Source: Cerrena zonata
Taxonomy: Eukaryota > Basidiomycota > Agaricomycetes > Polyporales > Cerrenaceae
Assembly: GCA_038087015.1 (NCBI GenBank)
Contig: JASBNA010000005.1
Coordinates: forward strand, 1,240,001 to 1,304,000
Direction of reading: 5' to 3'
Length of the DNA stretch: 64,000 nucleotides
The notes beneath the pieces are model-generated. The model was not told the origin of the DNA and did no database searches. It saw only the letters and a program-made list of their open reading frames with translations. A program made the translations under genes and the position numbers. Positions within the stretch are counted from its first letter, which is position 1; every line of letters starts with the position of its first letter. This document shows positions 47,458 to 57,498 of the stretch, piece after piece.

Positions 47458-48797
47458 ATGCATCCTCGACCTCCTCCTTTCGGGAACATCTCCCGGCATT
47501 CTGGGCACCCAGAAGGCGACGCAGCCATTCGTCAAACTGATTCCGACGCAGCGTTGGCTCGCTACTCCGCTGTTCAGAAAGGATACTTCACAGACCCCTT
47601 TATCAAAAACCTCTTGCCCCGTGGATCCCAATATCAACCCCCGCGACCCCCACTGATCAACGTTGGAACGTACGTTCGCTCCGAGGGTATCGATGCCCTA
47701 GTCGATCAATGGCTCGATCTGGCGAGTGCGGAGGGGAAGCAATGTCAGATCGTTAGTCTGGGAGCTGGGAGCGATACGAGGTTTTGGCGTATATCCGTGC
47801 GTGTGTATAGTGCTAGGCGATTTAGCATGAATGAACTCGGGATTAAACATCTAGATAGACCGGTCCCAGGAAGGATGTGCTCGCTAGTTATGTGGAGATT
47901 GACTTTCCAGACAACACTATGAAGAAAGCTATGGCCATTAGGAAGAGCAGAGAACTCAGTAATATCTTGGGAGCCCCGGATAATATCCAGTTGTGTTCGT
48001 ACTTCCTTTCGGACAACCTTCCTCTACTAATAACTACATTGCTTCTATAGCGGGCGGAGGGACAGGTCTTCATGCACCGAAATACCACCTTCTGCCTATA
48101 GACATCCGAAAGCCTCCAGCAGAAGCACTGGGTCGCGCTCTGCATCCCGAGGGAAGACCGCCATGTCTCTCATCAGATCTACCAACCCTCCTGTTGTTCG
48201 AGTGTGTCCTCGTTTACATGAAACCAACTGAATCAGACGCGGTTTTCCAATGGTTTGTTGATTACTTCTCATCGAGCAATGCGAGCACTGCGCTTGGTGG
48301 GATTGTCTACGAGATGTTCGGCTTGAACGATCCTTTTGGAAGGGTAATGCTAAACAATCTCAAAGTACGTTTAAATGGATGTTCTAGTTTGGTTTCCCCG
48401 GCTAACGACTATTCATCTGAAGGCTCGTAATGTCGACTTACCAGGAGCGGAGCCGTACCACAACTTTGCCTCTCTTCCACAAAGATTCTTACGTCATAGT
48501 TTCAATGCTTCTCATGCCCTCACCTTGCGCGAAATTCGGAAATCGTATATCAGTCCTCAGGAACTCGAAAGGTCAGTCACTTCTCACACTCATGTACACA
48601 CCGAATGTGAAATCGTAAATACTTCCAGGATATCACATCTCGAAATGCTGGATGAAGTCGAGGAACTTGATCTCGTCCTTGAACATTATGCCATCACATG
48701 GGGAGTCAAGCTCTACCCGAAAACCGGCCAGACATACAAAGGAGATTGGAGTAGCTGGGGGTTACACCCAGCAGAGGCGGAAGAATTTGACGACTAG
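47458..48797 (+). CDS. PPM1: Leucine carboxyl methyltransferase 1 (PP2A methyltransferase)
   Basis: The enzyme methylates the C-terminal Leu carboxylate of the PP2A catalytic subunit using S-adenosylmethionine and controls holoenzyme assembly. Exons 47458-47796, 47859-47994, 48051-48364, 48423-48571 and 48629-48797 give 368 residues. The N-terminal part reads TDSDAALARYSAVQKGYFTD and RPPLINVGTYVRSEGIDALV. The SAM site is IVSLGAGSDTRFWR, followed by YVEIDFPD. Later blocks are PTLLLFECVLVYMKPTESDA and the C-terminal EELDLVLEHYAITWGVKL. Domain order and length match the family. The donor of intron 2 (GTTCGT) is weak but required for frame. Confidence 0.92.
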
Positions 48798-49011
48798 AAA
48801 GTCAAACTTGAAGGAAGAGACACACTGCTATGAAATGCATTTATTGTACCATTAAGCAAATCGAAATATACGCTTCCATTATCAATGTCCATATTATGGC
48901 ATTTAAGTCGTGACGTCCCTCCAAAACCCAATTTCTAAGGCACCAATGCTTTAAGGTTTAAGTTCATACTCCATTCCTGTGCTTGTCCGGTGTAAACATC
49001 TCGGGACGCTT

Positions 49012-49301
49012 TCACGACATGATGATTGGGTACGCAGGCGTGAAGAGCGGTGCATGGGATGAAGTTGAGGTAGGGGTGGGTGCATTGGGATCGTATTCCG
49101 ATAGAGGATAGTCGAAAGACTTCGCGATTCCTCGTGCTTCCAAAACTCTAGAACATGAGAGGAAGGTTAGTAGGTGCTTTCACTTTGCAATCGGTTTTGA
49201 AGGCCGGTGGGGAGGGAGACATACGTTGAGCCAGGGATGGGTGCACTGAACACGGGAACAGCAGCGACGAGTGCTAGGACTGAAAGGATAGTGAAACGCA
49301 T
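49012..49301 (-). CDS. Small secreted protein with an LEARG motif
   Basis: Exons are 49301-49225 and 49147-49012, giving 70 residues. The signal peptide is MRFTILSVLALVAAVPVFSA, then PIPGST, VLEARGIAKSFDYPLSEYDP and a Pro/Thr/Ser-rich end closing PIIMS. The single intron is phase 2. LEAR followed by G resembles a Kex2-like processing site that often separates the propeptide in fungal secreted proteins. The leader (AGTGCTGGACA|GTGAGT, donor at 49453) and the LEARG motif are shared with the secreted gene at 51.2-52.3 kb, which argues for common origin. TATATATA lies at 49529-49536. Function is unknown. Confidence 0.72.
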
Positions 49302-50068
49302 TATGAAATGATCGAATACGCGTAAGAACGAAGTTAAAGAAGTTAAAGAGTTCGTGTGTCGAAAGAAATCGTAAAAAATAAACAACGAATAAAAAGCTAA
49401 ACGAACCAGACATGTCAGCCTCGAAGACCAAATAAGACCACAAACGCACTCACTGTCCAGCACTGAAAACAAAAAGGGGAACCTAACCAAAGTGGAGGGG
49501 CTAAGGTTACAATCAACCCAAAGGCACGTATATATATGTCCGGCGTGTCTAATCTCACAGCCCGCCCAACCCACCACATCAAGCCGACAAGGCTGTAATT
49601 TAAATTTGAACTGTTATGCCACTTATGTCACCCTCCCCCGGGTCTTCCATACCAGTGAAGAAACAAATTATTGAGCGGCATGCGGAATCAGACCGAGGTC
49701 GCAAAGGGAATTGATGCGTAACACTGGGCAACACCGGAGTCTGAGAAATTGAGAGGTCGTCGGGAGGAGCACAGCTTTCCGTATGTCTGAAACTTCGAAT
49801 ATACATGGCCTCACTGGTACTCACAGGAAAGTGGAGTGATATTAAAATTAGATAGAGGTGTAGGTCATACTGACAAAGCCCAGAGAGAAATTGACATCAT
49901 ATCCAAGGGGGAGGGACAGTGGTGAAAAGCATAGGTTACGTTGCAACGACCTGGATCATCAAAATCAACAGGGACATTCAAAATGGAGCCCAAAAGTGGC
50001 TACAAGATCACTCGAAAAAGGGTTTATAAGATGGCATCGGTGAACAAATATATGACAGAGACAAATTA

Positions 50069-50988
50069 TCACTGAATAGGTCGGGGAAGCAGTTCTTCAT
50101 GCACATTAAAGTACCTAGAAGCGCCACTGCATTAGATCTCAGTTGCCTGCAAGCAAAGGATACAACATACCTGACAATCTGACCATGTTCGCGACATGTC
50201 CCAGTTCCATTCTCATCCCAATGTACCACCCATCGCCCAACCACATTCCCATTGTGGTCCGTAGTCTCTGCAACCGTCTCTTCCCTCGGTAACACCCTCT
50301 CGGTCTTCTCTACCTGCACTTCGGCTGGCGATAGAGTGAATGCCTCTGCGAGCTCCCACTTCGCGAATGGCCTATTGGTCGGAACCAAGAACGCGGTATC
50401 GTACACCCGAGTGACGCGCTCTTTGAGGCCCAATGTGAGCGTGGTCATCTCCACGATTTCTGGACCCTTGGTACCATCTTGAATCGTGAGGGGGTCCGAA
50501 GGTAACCAACGCAGGGTGGATACGTATGGTTTGCCGCACCAAGCTACCAGTGCGGTGGAGATACCGCTGGAGGATAAAGCAATGCCTGCAAGTGCAAAAC
50601 GAGCGACTAGCGGGAGCGAAGAAGTCGTCTCGATCATGAAGAGCATAGGTGTGCAGGTGAAACATATTGTCAGGCATGATAGCGAGAAAATCTTGAGGCG
50701 GCGGAATGTACTGGTGAGAGGGCCATGGTATACATCATTCTCTCCGTGATGCTGCAGTTGTTTGTGCGGAAGAGGTTCTTCTTCCTCTACTTTGGGAGCC
50801 TGCAGCGGGTCACGATTCGACGGGGCGGAATTCCATCGTGGAACAGTTAAATGCAAGTTTTTAGCGAATGGCTTTGGGGAAATTGTCTTGAACAACTTTG
50901 AAGATATACCCGATGAGCATCTCCATATACCGCAAGATGCAAATAGTCTGGATGGTGGCGGTTTTCGTAAAAGCAGTATGCTCGCCAT
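50069..50988 (-). CDS. TMEM70-like mitochondrial membrane protein, copy A
   Basis: Exons are 50988-50171 and 50114-50069, giving 287 residues. The N-terminus is basic and Ser-rich without acidic residues (MASILLLRKPPPSRLFASCG...), as in a mitochondrial presequence. Two membrane segments follow (IFSLSCLTICFTCTPMLFMI and RFALAGIALSSSGISTALVA), then the family landmark PYVSTLRWLP and a matrix domain with LKERVTRVYDTAFLV and GNVVGRWVVHWDENGTG, ending YFNVHEELLPRPIQ. This is the TMEM70/TMEM186/TMEM223 pattern, linked to assembly of respiratory complexes and the ATP-synthase c-ring in animals. The fungal role is inferred. Exon 2 has the same intron position and phase as copy B. Confidence 0.8.
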
Positions 50989-51201
50989 GAAGAAGGTATG
51001 GGCGCCAACGCATAACACCCACTTGCTGTGGTTGGCAATGTAAGCCAAATTTACGCTACACATCTTAGCACATCCCTATCAACAATCTCGATTTGTATAT
51101 GACTTTGACACATGTACTATGAGCGAGTCTTAAACATGAACGAGGTGGAAATTTCTCCAATGCAAATATGTACAACTCGCGTAGTAGCTAATAATCACGA
51201 A

Positions 51202-52260
51202 TCATGCAGGGGCCGAGTTCGTATTCGTTCCCTCTGCTGGAGGAGTTGGTCCTTTGACAACTGGGACTGGAATGATACCAGTTAAATGCAGCCTTTCAAG
51301 CTCGGCGGGTGAGATCCTCGGGATACGGAGGGTTGGTAATGGAGGGATTGAAGACATTCCAGTTGTAGTTGCAAATGTGTTGACCGGGATGGGAATTCGG
51401 CGTTTCGCGTGTCCAATTCCACTACGCTGGATGAGTGATCAAAGCTATTAAAAACAAGTGACGAGTTATCTTACCGTTTATTCAGATAACTATCCTGGAA
51501 AGAGTCAAGGATAAATCTAAGGCAATAAACTCAGTATGAGTCTTCGCTCTATTTCATTGATGAGAAATAGCGAACCTCTTGAGATTATGTGGGTGATTGA
51601 GCAAGAGAGGGCCCACAGGATCAATCCTGGTTGTTGTCGGCGCAGGTGTAGAGGTTGTGGCAGATGGAGTTGGAGATAAGGTAGCCGAACTTGTAAACAG
51701 ATCCTTACCCCCAGGCCATCTCAGCCCCTGAAAAAGGGCTCCGCCACTGTGTATCATAAGCAAAAAATATCATTGGGGGAGAACAATCATCTCACAATCT
51801 CTTCATCATATCACTTTCAACCGAGTCGCGAGGGAATGACCTGGAAGTAAGGAGCGGAATTAGTCAACAATATTCACCTAAAGTTAGGGCGATAGTATTT
51901 GCATACCTAGGACGGTGCGGATGGTTAAGCAAGAGCGGGCCCACGGGGTCGATTCTGGTTGTTGTTGGCGCAGGACCAGGGGTAGTGATGGTAGTGGTGA
52001 CGAAAACGGTCACAGGTGGGGGTGGGGGTGATGGTGTCTGGACGGAGATTTGTACGGAAGTAGGATTTAAAAAGCCATTGCCAGGATTTAAAATGACACC
52101 GCGAGCTTCTAGGCCGTCAAATCTTCTGGAGAAATGAGGTTAGTAATTATATCAGCAAAGGACGCCGTGACTGGACCCACCCATCATTTTGCAGAGGTAC
52201 ACCGAGAACAGCGGGAATTGCGACCATCAGAGCAACAGAAACGAGAGTAGCGAAACGCAT
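51202..52260 (-). CDS. Secreted modular precursor with dibasic (Kex2-type) sites
   Basis: Six exons (52260-52181, 52125-51907, 51840-51796, 51746-51576, 51516-51475, 51421-51202) give 258 residues. The signal peptide is MRFATLVSVALMVAIPAVLG, followed by VPLQND and LEARG. Exons 2 and 4 share a duplicated block (APTTTRIDPVGPLLLNHPH). Each is followed by a short exon: exon 3 (SFPRDSVESDMMKR) and exon 5 (FILDSFQDSYLNKR). KR pairs fall at or beside the exon borders (MMKR, LKR, NKR) with AKRR shortly after. All five introns are phase 2, so every internal exon can be duplicated without frame change. The C-terminal exon is Pro/Thr-rich. The layout fits a precursor cut by Kex2 into small peptides. TATAAATA (minus) is at 52482-52489. 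The function of the peptides is unknown. Confidence 0.75.
51584..51650 (-). repeat. Direct repeat copy 1 inside the secreted precursor gene
   Basis: This part of exon 4 encodes PAPTTTRIDPVGPLLLNHPH and is closely similar at nucleotide level to the segment of exon 2 near 51915-51975. Shared words include CAAGAGNGGGCCCAC, CTGGTTGTTGT and GGCGCAGG. It marks an internal duplication of a two-exon block rather than chance protein similarity. Confidence 0.75.
51915..51975 (-). repeat. Direct repeat copy 2 inside the secreted precursor gene
   Basis: This part of exon 2 encodes PAPTTTRIDPVGPLLLNHPH. It pairs with the copy at 51584-51650; both copies lie at the 3' end of their exon, directly before a phase-2 donor and a short exon that ends in Lys-Arg. 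Confidence 0.75.
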
Positions 52261-52924
52261 ATTCGGAAAGGTAGATATTAGAAGAGTAAAGAGTTCTGAA
52301 TAATAAAACGTTGGGTAGCTTAAAGAAGAATCGTAAACAAGAAGTCGTAAAAAGCTATTAAAAACGCAGTAATCAGATTTGAACGTGGGTAGATAGGATT
52401 GTTAACGAGACTCACTGTCCAGCACTTGAATAGAATGAAAAGGAGCGTCGAGCTGAGGAATGTCTGTCAAACTACTACGAGTATTTATACAGTCTGAGAC
52501 CTCGTTCCTCTGATAGAGCGCATTCATACGAGGAGCATTTGCACCGGGCATGATTCAGTTCGGCTATTCTTTTTTCATGGTCAACATCACAAAAGTCGTG
52601 CCCTTCGATACATGGAATCATGTTGGCATCACTGAGTTCAGGGTCCTTACGAAGCTGGTGTTTGGAATCCTGAGCTACAGAGATCAAGGCATCCAGGGTT
52701 CTCAGTGAAGCGAATGCTGTCGCCAGAATCGACTGCAGTATCCGATTGTTGCGGGAATTGAAGACAGGGTCTGAAACAACGAAATCAGATGGTATCCTGT
52801 TTCAAGTTTCGAACTAGGCGAAGGCTCTCGACAGTGGTGTTTGTCATGGTAGGTTTCTAGACGTTTATGATGTTGATGGGAGACGCAGTCCTGAACAGAA
52901 AATCCAGATAAATGTGAGATGATA

Positions 52925-53764
52925 TTAATGGGGGCCCCATTGTATTGCTCTCGGAAGCAACTCCTGATGTACACTGAAATACCTAAAAGGGGTCAGTGAT
53001 CGTATAAGATAGTTTCCAAATATTAGAACAGGATTGGGAACATACCTCTGTATCTTTCCCTCAGACCTACACACACCTATGCCACCTTCACCCCAAGTGA
53101 CAATCCATCTCCCAATCACTTTACCGCTCTTGTCAAATGTCTCGGCCACGACCTCTTCATCACCCACTTTCACGATATTGGCCACGAAGGGCGGCAGCCT
53201 GAAGTTTCGGGCGAGTTTCCACACAGTAAACGGTTTGTCTGCGTCGACCAAAAATGCAGGGTTATAAACGCGGGTGATACGCTCTCGCATAAACAGCGTA
53301 TGGGTAGTCATCTCTATTCCTTGTGGTTTCTTGCGACCGTCGTGGGGTAGCCAACGGAGATAAGCCACATACGGACCAGTGGAGAGCACTATGTATAAGG
53401 TGACGATACCATATAGTGCGGTTCCGGTTCCCAAGACCGTAGCTTGGAATGATAAGGGAAATGCAGATATTGCATGCAAATGGTAGGGGAGGCTGATGAT
53501 GAACCCTGCCAGTACAGACATGTGCACTGTCTTGTGTATACGTATCACCGTATTTGACGGGCCTACGTACTCCGCTTTCTCATCATGTTTCCAGTTCAAG
53601 GACAACGAAGGTGAAGGTGGAGACTGGGATATGGTTGAAGGTGAGTTACGCTTGGAGAAAGAAATATGAATATTCCGGGAGTAGGTCGTAGATCGTTGTA
53701 ACAATGGTCGTATGGCCAATAAGCACGTCCGAGATTGTCGCGAAATAGAGAAAATATTACACAT
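52925..53764 (-). CDS. TMEM70-like mitochondrial membrane protein, copy B
   Basis: Exons are 53764-53046 and 52982-52925, giving 258 residues. The presequence-like start is MCNIFSISRQSRTCLLAIRP. Membrane segments are HMSVLAGFIISLPYHLHAIS and TVLGTGTALYGIVTLYIVLS, followed by PYVAYLRWLP, EMTTHTLFMRERITRVYNPA, and GKVIGRWIVTWGEGGIGVC. The end is YFSVHQELLPRAIQWGPH. It is a clear paralogue of copy A: EMTTxTL, RVTRVYxxAFLV versus RITRVYNPAFLV, and an identical intron position. The 63-nt intron has no in-frame stop, so retention would add 21 residues. Confidence 0.8.
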   Translation of the reverse strand: MCNIFSISRQSRTCLLAIRPLLQRSTTYSRNIHISFSKRNSPSTISQSPPSPSLSLNWKHDEKAEYVGPSNTVIRIHKTVHMSVLAGFIISLPYHLHAISAFPLSFQATVLGTGTALYGIVTLYIVLSTGPYVAYLRWLPHDGRKKPQGIEMTTHTLFMRERITRVYNPAFLVDADKPFTVWKLARNFRLPPFVANIVKVGDEEVVAETFDKSGKVIGRWIVTWGEGGIGVCRSEGKIQRYVPNPVLIFGNYLIRSLTPFRYFSVHQELLPRAIQWGPH

Positions 53765-54311
53765 GTGTATAGGACTAGAGTAAGATAGTCATGAGACCAG
53801 ATGAGAGCTGATGAGAGTTTCCTAGAAAATGAGGCTAAGTTGGCGCTTGAAGTCAGCTGTATTAGTAGCTGCCAGTGCGACTGCTGCAACTCCGAGTCGC
53901 TACTACATACCTCACTCTCATAGCAAGAACGAAACTGCATGTTTATGAATTTGCATGTCAAAGCATGGTTCTTTCAAATCCATGTCAACTAAGGCATCCG
54001 GTATTAGAATACTATTATTTCGCGAAATACAATACAACTAGTACCAATCGTACTGCGTACATAACGACGTCCTTCATCCCTTTGGATTAAAACAGTGTCA
54101 GCACTGCCCACAGAAAGGTCGAAAATGGTACGGCAAATGTTGATCAGAAGTACCACTACAAGTGACCCACGACCAGTATCAAATACTGGTGTCGAGAGCA
54201 TATTCTTGTGATGTCATCATGAGGCCACCGAACAAAAGGTCTACTCACGCGGGGTTCAAACCACAACGGAGGTATCGAACAAGAAGGGTATATCGTGCAC
54301 GGTCCGAAGGA
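53765..54311. other. Short intergenic region
   Basis: It separates copy B of the TMEM70-like gene from the dynactin p25 gene. No supportable gene or repeat was seen. Confidence 0.4.
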
Positions 54312-55132
54312 TCATCGATGCTCAGTTGGTATAGGCTGGAAACGAGTGTAGTATCCCTTAGTATACGCCTCGACTATTTCCTGCGTTGACTCTGGGAGGT
54401 CTTCTACGAATTGTGCTGATGGAATTGATGTAAACAAAAGACATTTCGACCGTATATTTGAAACTACCCACCTGGGGAACCTGCAAACGAAGCCATTGCT
54501 GGAATGACAGTATTTGGTGGTACGATTGTTCCATCTGCTATTTTAGCACAATCCTTGATGATCGTAAACTTTCCCTACAGAAACTTCTTAGTAATTAAAT
54601 TAACTCAAGAATGTCAGAGAAGTCCGTACAATGACGCAGTTCTTGCCAATCTCTACATGGTTGCCGATTTGTGCTGCTTCAACAACGCTATTTGAACCAA
54701 TGTGGACGTGATCGCCAATCTTCATGGGATAATAGTTGAAATTGCCTCGGTAGGTCTTGTACGGTGGCCTATCAAGGTAACACCAGTCCATACACGTACA
54801 CATGGCTTTAAATACACTGCAACACATACCTCATAACACACCCTTCCCCGATCAGACAGTATCGACCAAGAGAAATTACGACGGCATGCCCAGGACCAGT
54901 CCTCCTCAAGTCACCACGAATGATCGCACCGTTGGATATGATGGTCTTTCCGCCGAGGATGATGTTTTGAGGACCAGCGATAGTTGCTCGTCTCGATACT
55001 TTGTTACCGGTGTCCTACACCCTGGATATGAATAAGTCGTTCGCAATCTTGCTATGTGTTGTGAGTGGAGATCGACTTTGTACTTACTGTTTCGATGTAT
55101 TCTGCACGAGCATAGTATATTGGATTTTCCAT
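54312..55132 (-). CDS. Dynactin subunit 5 (p25, DCTN5)
   Basis: This is a pointed-end subunit of dynactin needed for dynein cargo binding, including early endosomes in fungi. Exons 55132-55088, 55014-54830, 54768-54630, 54574-54472 and 54415-54312 give 191 residues. The start [20 protein letters not shown] precedes a left-handed beta-helix of hexapeptide repeats: [74 protein letters not shown] and [20 protein letters not shown]. It ends with [20 protein letters not shown]. Length matches the family (about 180-195). All junctions are in phase. Confidence 0.93.
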
Positions 55133-56046
55133 CTCAGCAGATAACGAGGTGAAAACAAGACGAAAGTGAAGGTACGAAGTGTAGAAGCAGTGGCGAGCTG
55201 TGGGAAAGTTTGGCAGAAGCGCTACTAGTACTCGGTGTCTCCAGCTTGAACATGTTTTCTTTTTTACATCTTAAATTCGTACAAAATGCTATATATCAAA
55301 GGTATACGACATTACAGGTTGAAACATAGCACTATTTTTCCACAAAAGCCTTTCAAACTATGTGCATTTGTAATGTCTATGCTGCTCTCTGGTTCGAGTT
55401 GACGGTAGTACCTTGACATGCACATTCACCTTCATGCTCCTTAGGAACCGGCACAGCAAAAATCTCGTCAGTACTCTCCATGGTATGTATAGATTAAATC
55501 ATTAATCGCAATAAAGATTAACCAGTATTAACCAAGGGCACTTTAAATCGCAAAAAGTGTTACCTTGCATGTGGGCCCTCTTTCTTCTTTTGACCCTATA
55601 TATATGCATGCTGTGATTTGTTTTGTTCAAACCTATCAGATGGTGTTCATTTGGACGAAAACAAGGCTAGGTTGGCCGTTTTGTTGACCCCTTCCCTCTA
55701 TTTTCAATGTCAGATCGGTGAGAAGATCGGGCTAATAGCCTGGGCCACTGGGTTATTAACCCATGAGTCCTCTTTGCCCTCCGAGTCAGAGACGTCAATA
55801 GGGGTGACCGGTGGGTGTAGATGATCATAGCGGACTTAGCATAAATGGCATTGACCACCTTCTGACTCAGGATGCAAATCGGGCTAATTAACCTTTCTCT
55901 TCCCACTTCATCGATACCAACCCACATGGTTTGTCTCTATTTCATACTGTTTCATCATAACGCATCTTATAAAATCCCTACGCAGGTCAGCTACGAAATA
56001 GAACTTGAGGCAGATGAATTCCCTGACGTCTAAAAAGGATATTTAA
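55133..56046. other. Intergenic region upstream of the dynactin gene
   Basis: It contains short frames on both strands without features, and AT-rich leader sequence near 55250-55560. No gene is supported until the F-box/LRR-like fragment. Confidence 0.4.
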
Positions 56047-56451
56047 CGTCTGGTGTTGAGATCCGACATTCCTGTTACACTAAACGACATACAAAACATT
56101 ATAGAAAACTTGCCCAACCTGCGGAAATTCTTCCTAAACTGCATCCCAGTCGACATTCCAGATTTACACTCCCCGCCTGCAATAACAAAATGGTTCACCT
56201 TGTGTGAGCTGAGGATCGATCCCCATGACTGCACTGTTGATGTCTATCCCTTCGTCAAGGCCCAAATCCTTCACCTTTTCGATGAAATCGACGTTCTTGT
56301 CCTATTTCCCCCCTCTGGACATGCTGAAATGCCACCAGACCTAGAGGGGATGACCCCTCTTCCCCTTGAATCTGCGCGTGATAGAGTTGAGTTTACCGAC
56401 TGGCCAGGACAGAATGCTCATCAAACGAGTCACTGCGTCTTCCCTGTGTAA
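56047..56451 (+). pseudogene. Fragment resembling the LRR part of an Agaricomycete F-box protein
   Basis: The open segment reads LNDIQNIIENLPNLRKFFLN, then ITKWFTLCELRIDP and VYPFVKAQILHLFDEIDVLV, a Leu-rich pattern typical of the C-terminal repeats in the large F-box families of mushrooms. It is preceded at once by a stop (TAA near 56045) and has no F-box, start codon in good context or upstream exon that I could find. The end drifts into unrelated sequence. It is probably a decayed copy. The similarity is from memory of the pattern, so confidence is modest. Confidence 0.4.
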
Positions 56452-56538
56452 CTCCTTAACGCGACCGAGCTCAGCTGTATGGACGCTACTATGTATATCT
56501 AGTCTTAGATCCAATATGAACATCGTAATTCAAGAGAC

Positions 56539-57498
56539 TTACTTCTTATCTGCGGGCCCCACACTTTTCGGGACTATGCAAGCGATAAAAACTCCCCCAG
56601 CACCATACAGAATGGTATCATCGTAATTATCGATGTTCCAGGTCATTCCGCTCATCGACACATTGCTAGTATACAATTTGATCCGAACATCCTTCTCCTT
56701 GCTGATATTGAGCATATTGAGCGCAGTAAATACCTGTGGCCTCTGTAAGAAGTCGCAGCCGGCAAATGGAACGTATGAACTATGTCGGAAATGGGACTGG
56801 TTCGGACAGACATCATCTGTGGAAAATGTCCCACTAGAGATGTCTTTCCTCTTACCAGAGTACGCCAGCCATGCTGCGGTAGCACAGACGAGGTTCGTGT
56901 CCGACCACGTATCGATACTAAGGTTGAAGCCGGTATGACAGATGCGGGTGGGTTTGACATCGATACAACAGTCGTGCGCAGGATCGGCGTAAATCGACTC
57001 GAACCAGACGACGACGTTAGGGATTGGATCCTGGTCTGAATACGGAACCGGAAAGTCGACCCAACGTTCGGTCAACTTCTGTGGCCGAGCCATGACGTGG
57101 TCTTCCAAGGTGTCAAACCTGCCGCATTGGATGCTAAGATCGTCCCGTGGGATACTAAGCCACGAGCATCCACCACAGTCTAGCCTGATGTCTTCCCATG
57201 ACTCCAGAGCAACATCTGCTGTGGAGGATGTGACGTTGAGAAGACTGTATCTGATACGAGCGATTTCGGAATTGAGGTTGTTGATACCCAACAACATCTT
57301 GGGCGGAGTATCACCAAAAGAGTTAAACCGGATGGTGCCACTAAGCGTACGCCACTGCGGCCAGAAGAGCAGCTGATGACGGTTCAAGGCACCCAGTTGG
57401 ATCATCGCACCAGATTGCTTGTTAGATGTCATCGACGTGTACTGAATGGTGGCGAAGATTAGCTTTGAAGCCTGAAAATCCCCAATCATTTCTTCCAT
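56539..57498 (-). CDS. H-type lectin with three domains, intronless
   Basis: This single exon encodes 319 residues without signal peptide (MEEMIGDFQASKLIFATIQY). Three H-type lectin-like domains can be followed. Domain 1 ends DVALESWEDIRL...GCSWLSIP. Domain 2 has VDFPVPYSDQDPIPNVVVWF and the signature TGFNLSIDTWSDTNLVCATA with AAWLAYS. Domain 3 begins QRPQVFTALNMLNISKEKDV and ends GMTWNIDNYDDTILYGAGGV. Each has the pattern (F/W)xLxIDxWxDTxLxxAxxxW of the family that binds GalNAc/galactose-type glycans. Cytosolic fungal lectins of this kind can act in defence or development. An ATG 9 bases upstream of an in-frame second Met was chosen. Confidence 0.82.
   Translation of the reverse strand: MEEMIGDFQASKLIFATIQYTSMTSNKQSGAMIQLGALNRHQLLFWPQWRTLSGTIRFNSFGDTPPKMLLGINNLNSEIARIRYSLLNVTSSTADVALESWEDIRLDCGGCSWLSIPRDDLSIQCGRFDTLEDHVMARPQKLTERWVDFPVPYSDQDPIPNVVVWFESIYADPAHDCCIDVKPTRICHTGFNLSIDTWSDTNLVCATAAWLAYSGKRKDISSGTFSTDDVCPNQSHFRHSSYVPFAGCDFLQRPQVFTALNMLNISKEKDVRIKLYTSNVSMSGMTWNIDNYDDTILYGAGGVFIACIVPKSVGPADKK

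Noticed and set aside
54240..54270. GGGGTTCAAACC resembling a tRNA B-box
   Set aside because: No matching acceptor, D-arm or anticodon arm in either direction.
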